This document shows positions 61,801-64,000 of a stretch of 64,000 nt of DNA, one piece after another (the stretch's first letter is position 1; each line of letters starts with the position of its first letter). The notes beneath the pieces are model-generated. The model did no database searches. It was not told the origin of the DNA and saw only the letters and a list, made by a program, of their open reading frames with translations. The position numbers and the translations under genes were made by a program. The DNA is from Parabacteroides sp. TM07-1AC (lineage in GTDB: Bacteria; Bacteroidota; Bacteroidia; Bacteroidales; Tannerellaceae): assembly GCF_003480915.1 (NCBI RefSeq), contig NZ_QUKD01000006.1, positions 124,001 to 188,000 of the forward strand. The letters are read 5' to 3'.

Positions 61801-64000
61801 TGAGAAATTATTTAAAAGGGACATCCCTGTTTTTGGGTCTTGTATATCTCTTGTTAGGCGCAAAGGCTTTTGCAGGTGAACAGCAAGTGATTACTTCCGG
61901 TAACTGGAAGATCGTTTATAACGAAGGCACAAAGACATGCGACTTTATCCATAAAGAAAAGACTATACTGGCAGGCGTTTTTGTTCAGGCGAAAGAAAAA
62001 GAAACATGGTTGCGAAGCACGGAATACGGACAGCCTGCTTTTTCGGAAGAAACTGTCGATGATGTCTTCGGTGCCGGGCATAAGTACACATTTACCTATG
62101 CTGCACACGATGGAAAGCCGGCTCTGCAACAGTCGTTCTATTTCTATCCGGATAAAAGTTACTTTCTGACAGAAGCTTATATCGTTTCGGAGACTTCAAC
62201 GTCGAGTAATTATATTGCTCCGATCGTTACTGAGACTGCCAGTTCTTTCCTGAATGCAAGTACCTCCAATCGTGTTTTATCCGTACCGTTCGACAATGAT
62301 GCCTGGATCGGTTATTCCTCATTGGCATTGTCGGTAGACTCTGTCTCCTTCGAGGTCACTTCCATCTATTCTGGCGATACACGTGAAGGATTGGTGCTCG
62401 GTTCCGTTGAACATGATACGTGGAAGACCGGCGTACGCTATTCAACTTCCAACAACCAGCAGTTGAACCGCCTGGAATGTTTTGGCGGGATCAGCCATCG
62501 TCTTACTCACGATATCGATGCCACAGGTTCAAAACCTCATGGCAGCATTTCCGGTACGAAACTGAAATCTCCGAAGCTCTTGGTCGGTATGTTCGACGAC
62601 TGGCGCAAAGGGCTCGAAGCATACGGTGAAGCGAATGCGTTGGTTGCTCCTCCCCGTAAATGGGCAAAAGGAAATATTTTCGGATGGAACAGTTGGGGTG
62701 CAATGGCCGAGAAACTGAATTTTACCGGTGCTCTCGATGTCTCCGACTATATCAGCACGAACCTACAACCGAATCATTTCAATAATGACGGTACGGCTTA
62801 TGTGATCCTCGATTCTTACTGGGATAACCTGAATGATTACCAGTTGAAAGCATTTGCCAAACAATGTGTCGATAACGGGCAGGTTCCGGGTATCTATTGG
62901 GCACCGTTCTCCGACTGGGGAGAAGACGGTAGCCGCACGATGGATGGCAGCCAATACAGATACGGAGAGGCTTACCTGTATGTGAACGGAAAACCTAAAA
63001 AGATAGCTTCCAGGGCTTTGGATCCGACACATCCCGGAACCCGTGAACGGATGAGCTACTTTATCAACCGTTTTAAGGAACTGGGGTATAAATATATCAA
63101 ATTTGACTTCCTGAACAATGCGATCCTTGAAGCGGACTCTTATTATGATAAGAATGTTACGACCGGTGTACAGGCGTATAACAGCGGCATGAAGTATCTG
63201 ACGGAGCTGTGCGGGGATGATATGTTTATGGCTTTATCGATTGCCCCTGCTTTCCCGGCGCAATACGGAAATTCCCGTCGTATCAGTTGCGATGCCTGGG
63301 GAGCGAAAGAAGATACCGAATATGTAATGAACGGACTTTCTTATGGCTGGTGGCTCGACAAAGTCTATAATTTTAATGATGCCGACCATCTGGTACTTCA
63401 TAAAGATGCTTATAACGAAGATGAGAACCGTATGCGCATCACTTCCGGAGTCATAACCGGAACATATATTCTGGGGGATAATTTCAGCCAGAAAGGAACT
63501 TGTATCGGTGATCTTGCTGCCCGTCAGAAGGCAGAGAAGTTTACGACGAATGCCGATGTGAATGATATAGCCCGTATCGGTAAATCTTTTTATCCGGTAG
63601 AAGGTGCGAAAGCTTCAGGTAAGAATAGCTGGGGAAGAAATCGGGGGGAGAATCTCTTTATGCTGGATACGGATGATTATATGTATGTGGCTGCATTTAA
63701 TTATAATGCTCAGTCGGTATCGGAGGATATAAAGCTGTCCCGCTTGGGAATCGCTTCTTCCGATGTGAAAGGGATCAAAGAGCTGTGGACCGGTCAGGAT
63801 GTGTCATTAAAAGGGGAGGAGATTCCTTTTTCTTTGCCTGGTTGCGGCGTGAGGTTGTACAGAATAGATAAGAAAGGTTCCGGGACGGGTGTGTCCGAAC
63901 TTACTACGCCGGATAAGAAAGTATCTGGTTGGGTGAAGGATGATCATTTATTCATACAGACCGAAAAGGAGTTGAAAGATATTCTTATCTACTCACCACA
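61801..64000 (+). CDS. Clan GH-D (GH36/GH27-like) glycosidase, 3' end outside window
   Basis: An open frame from ATG at 61801 runs past the right edge (733 codons visible). It has a signal peptide (LLGAKAFAGEQ), FGWNSWGA, YVILDSYWDN, the nucleophile-like YIKFDFL and NSRRISCDAW, as in the enzyme at 54834, so the two are paralogues. Beyond the catalytic domain it goes on with DKKVSGWVKDDHLFIQTEKELKDILIYSP, which may begin a C-terminal sorting-like or accessory domain. It is probably an alpha-galactosidase or related enzyme of PUL 2. A terminator separates it from susD. The end of the gene, its final length and anchor type are unknown. Confidence 0.82.

Noticed and set aside
1..64000. tRNA or rRNA genes
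   Set aside because: No cloverleaf with a TTCGA-type arm and CCA end, and no conserved rRNA stretches, were seen in the intergenic gaps; gaps are mostly too short.

Overview
The window looks like a chromosomal segment of a gut Bacteroidales bacterium, most likely Parabacteroides or a close relative. This rests on two SusC/SusD pairs with surface lipoproteins, Bacteroidota-type promoters (TTTG or TTG, 19-21 bp, then TAnnTTTG), absence of strong Shine-Dalgarno sites, a frdCAB-type fumarate reductase operon, a DUF6377 regulator, DUF2723 and DUF4221 proteins, and an HU-like protein with an extra C-terminal domain. The genus is inferred by eye and was not tested by a search.

Layout. 1-2.9 kb (+): tail of an endonuclease/exonuclease/phosphatase-family protein, then a secreted metallophosphoesterase fused to a PQQ-type beta-propeller. 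2.9-16.9 kb (-): a polysaccharide utilisation locus (PUL 1), read from a DUF6377 regulator through SusC, SusD, a PKD-containing surface lipoprotein, a GH3, a GH5 and a second GH3. It probably handles a beta-glucan: SusC/D and the lipoprotein capture it, GH5 cuts oligosaccharides and the GH3 enzymes release glucose. 17-23.8 kb: an MBL-fold hydrolase, an AAA/DUF4143 ATPase, an M16 protease and an HU-like protein, separated by repeat-bearing gaps. 23.8-43.2 kb is mostly housekeeping and envelope genes: DUF2723 protein, polysaccharide deacetylase, QueG, an S37-like peptidase, DUF4221 lipoprotein, YqaA-like and other membrane proteins, PurD, DPP IV-like peptidase, THUMP-type RNA methyltransferase, serine acetyltransferase, a pyridoxamine-oxidase-fold protein, a TlpA-like thioredoxin protein and a PAP2 phosphatase fused to a barrel-like tail. 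43.3-47 kb (+): the frdCAB operon with a textbook promoter and terminator.

46.9-52.4 kb is the most unusual part. Three near-identical small RNA genes lie within 4 kb, interleaved with an AraC regulator, a radical SAM protein, a DUF417 membrane protein and an SH3/membrane protein. Each small RNA has its own promoter, and a compensatory base-pair change between copies supports a conserved stem. 52.6-64 kb (+) is PUL 2, for alpha-galactosides: a GH36 alpha-galactosidase, a related clan GH-D enzyme, SusC, SusD and a third GH-D-type enzyme that runs off the window.

Repeats are a second theme. Two tandem arrays of 22-bp palindromic units (upstream of the HU-like gene and downstream of the second susD) differ in sequence but share the same design, with paired base changes that keep the palindromes. 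There is also a palindromic element inserted in frame in queG, a two-copy dyad element, a 17-bp perfect palindrome beside purD and a heptamer inverted repeat on its other side. No tRNA, rRNA, CRISPR array or intact insertion sequence was seen.
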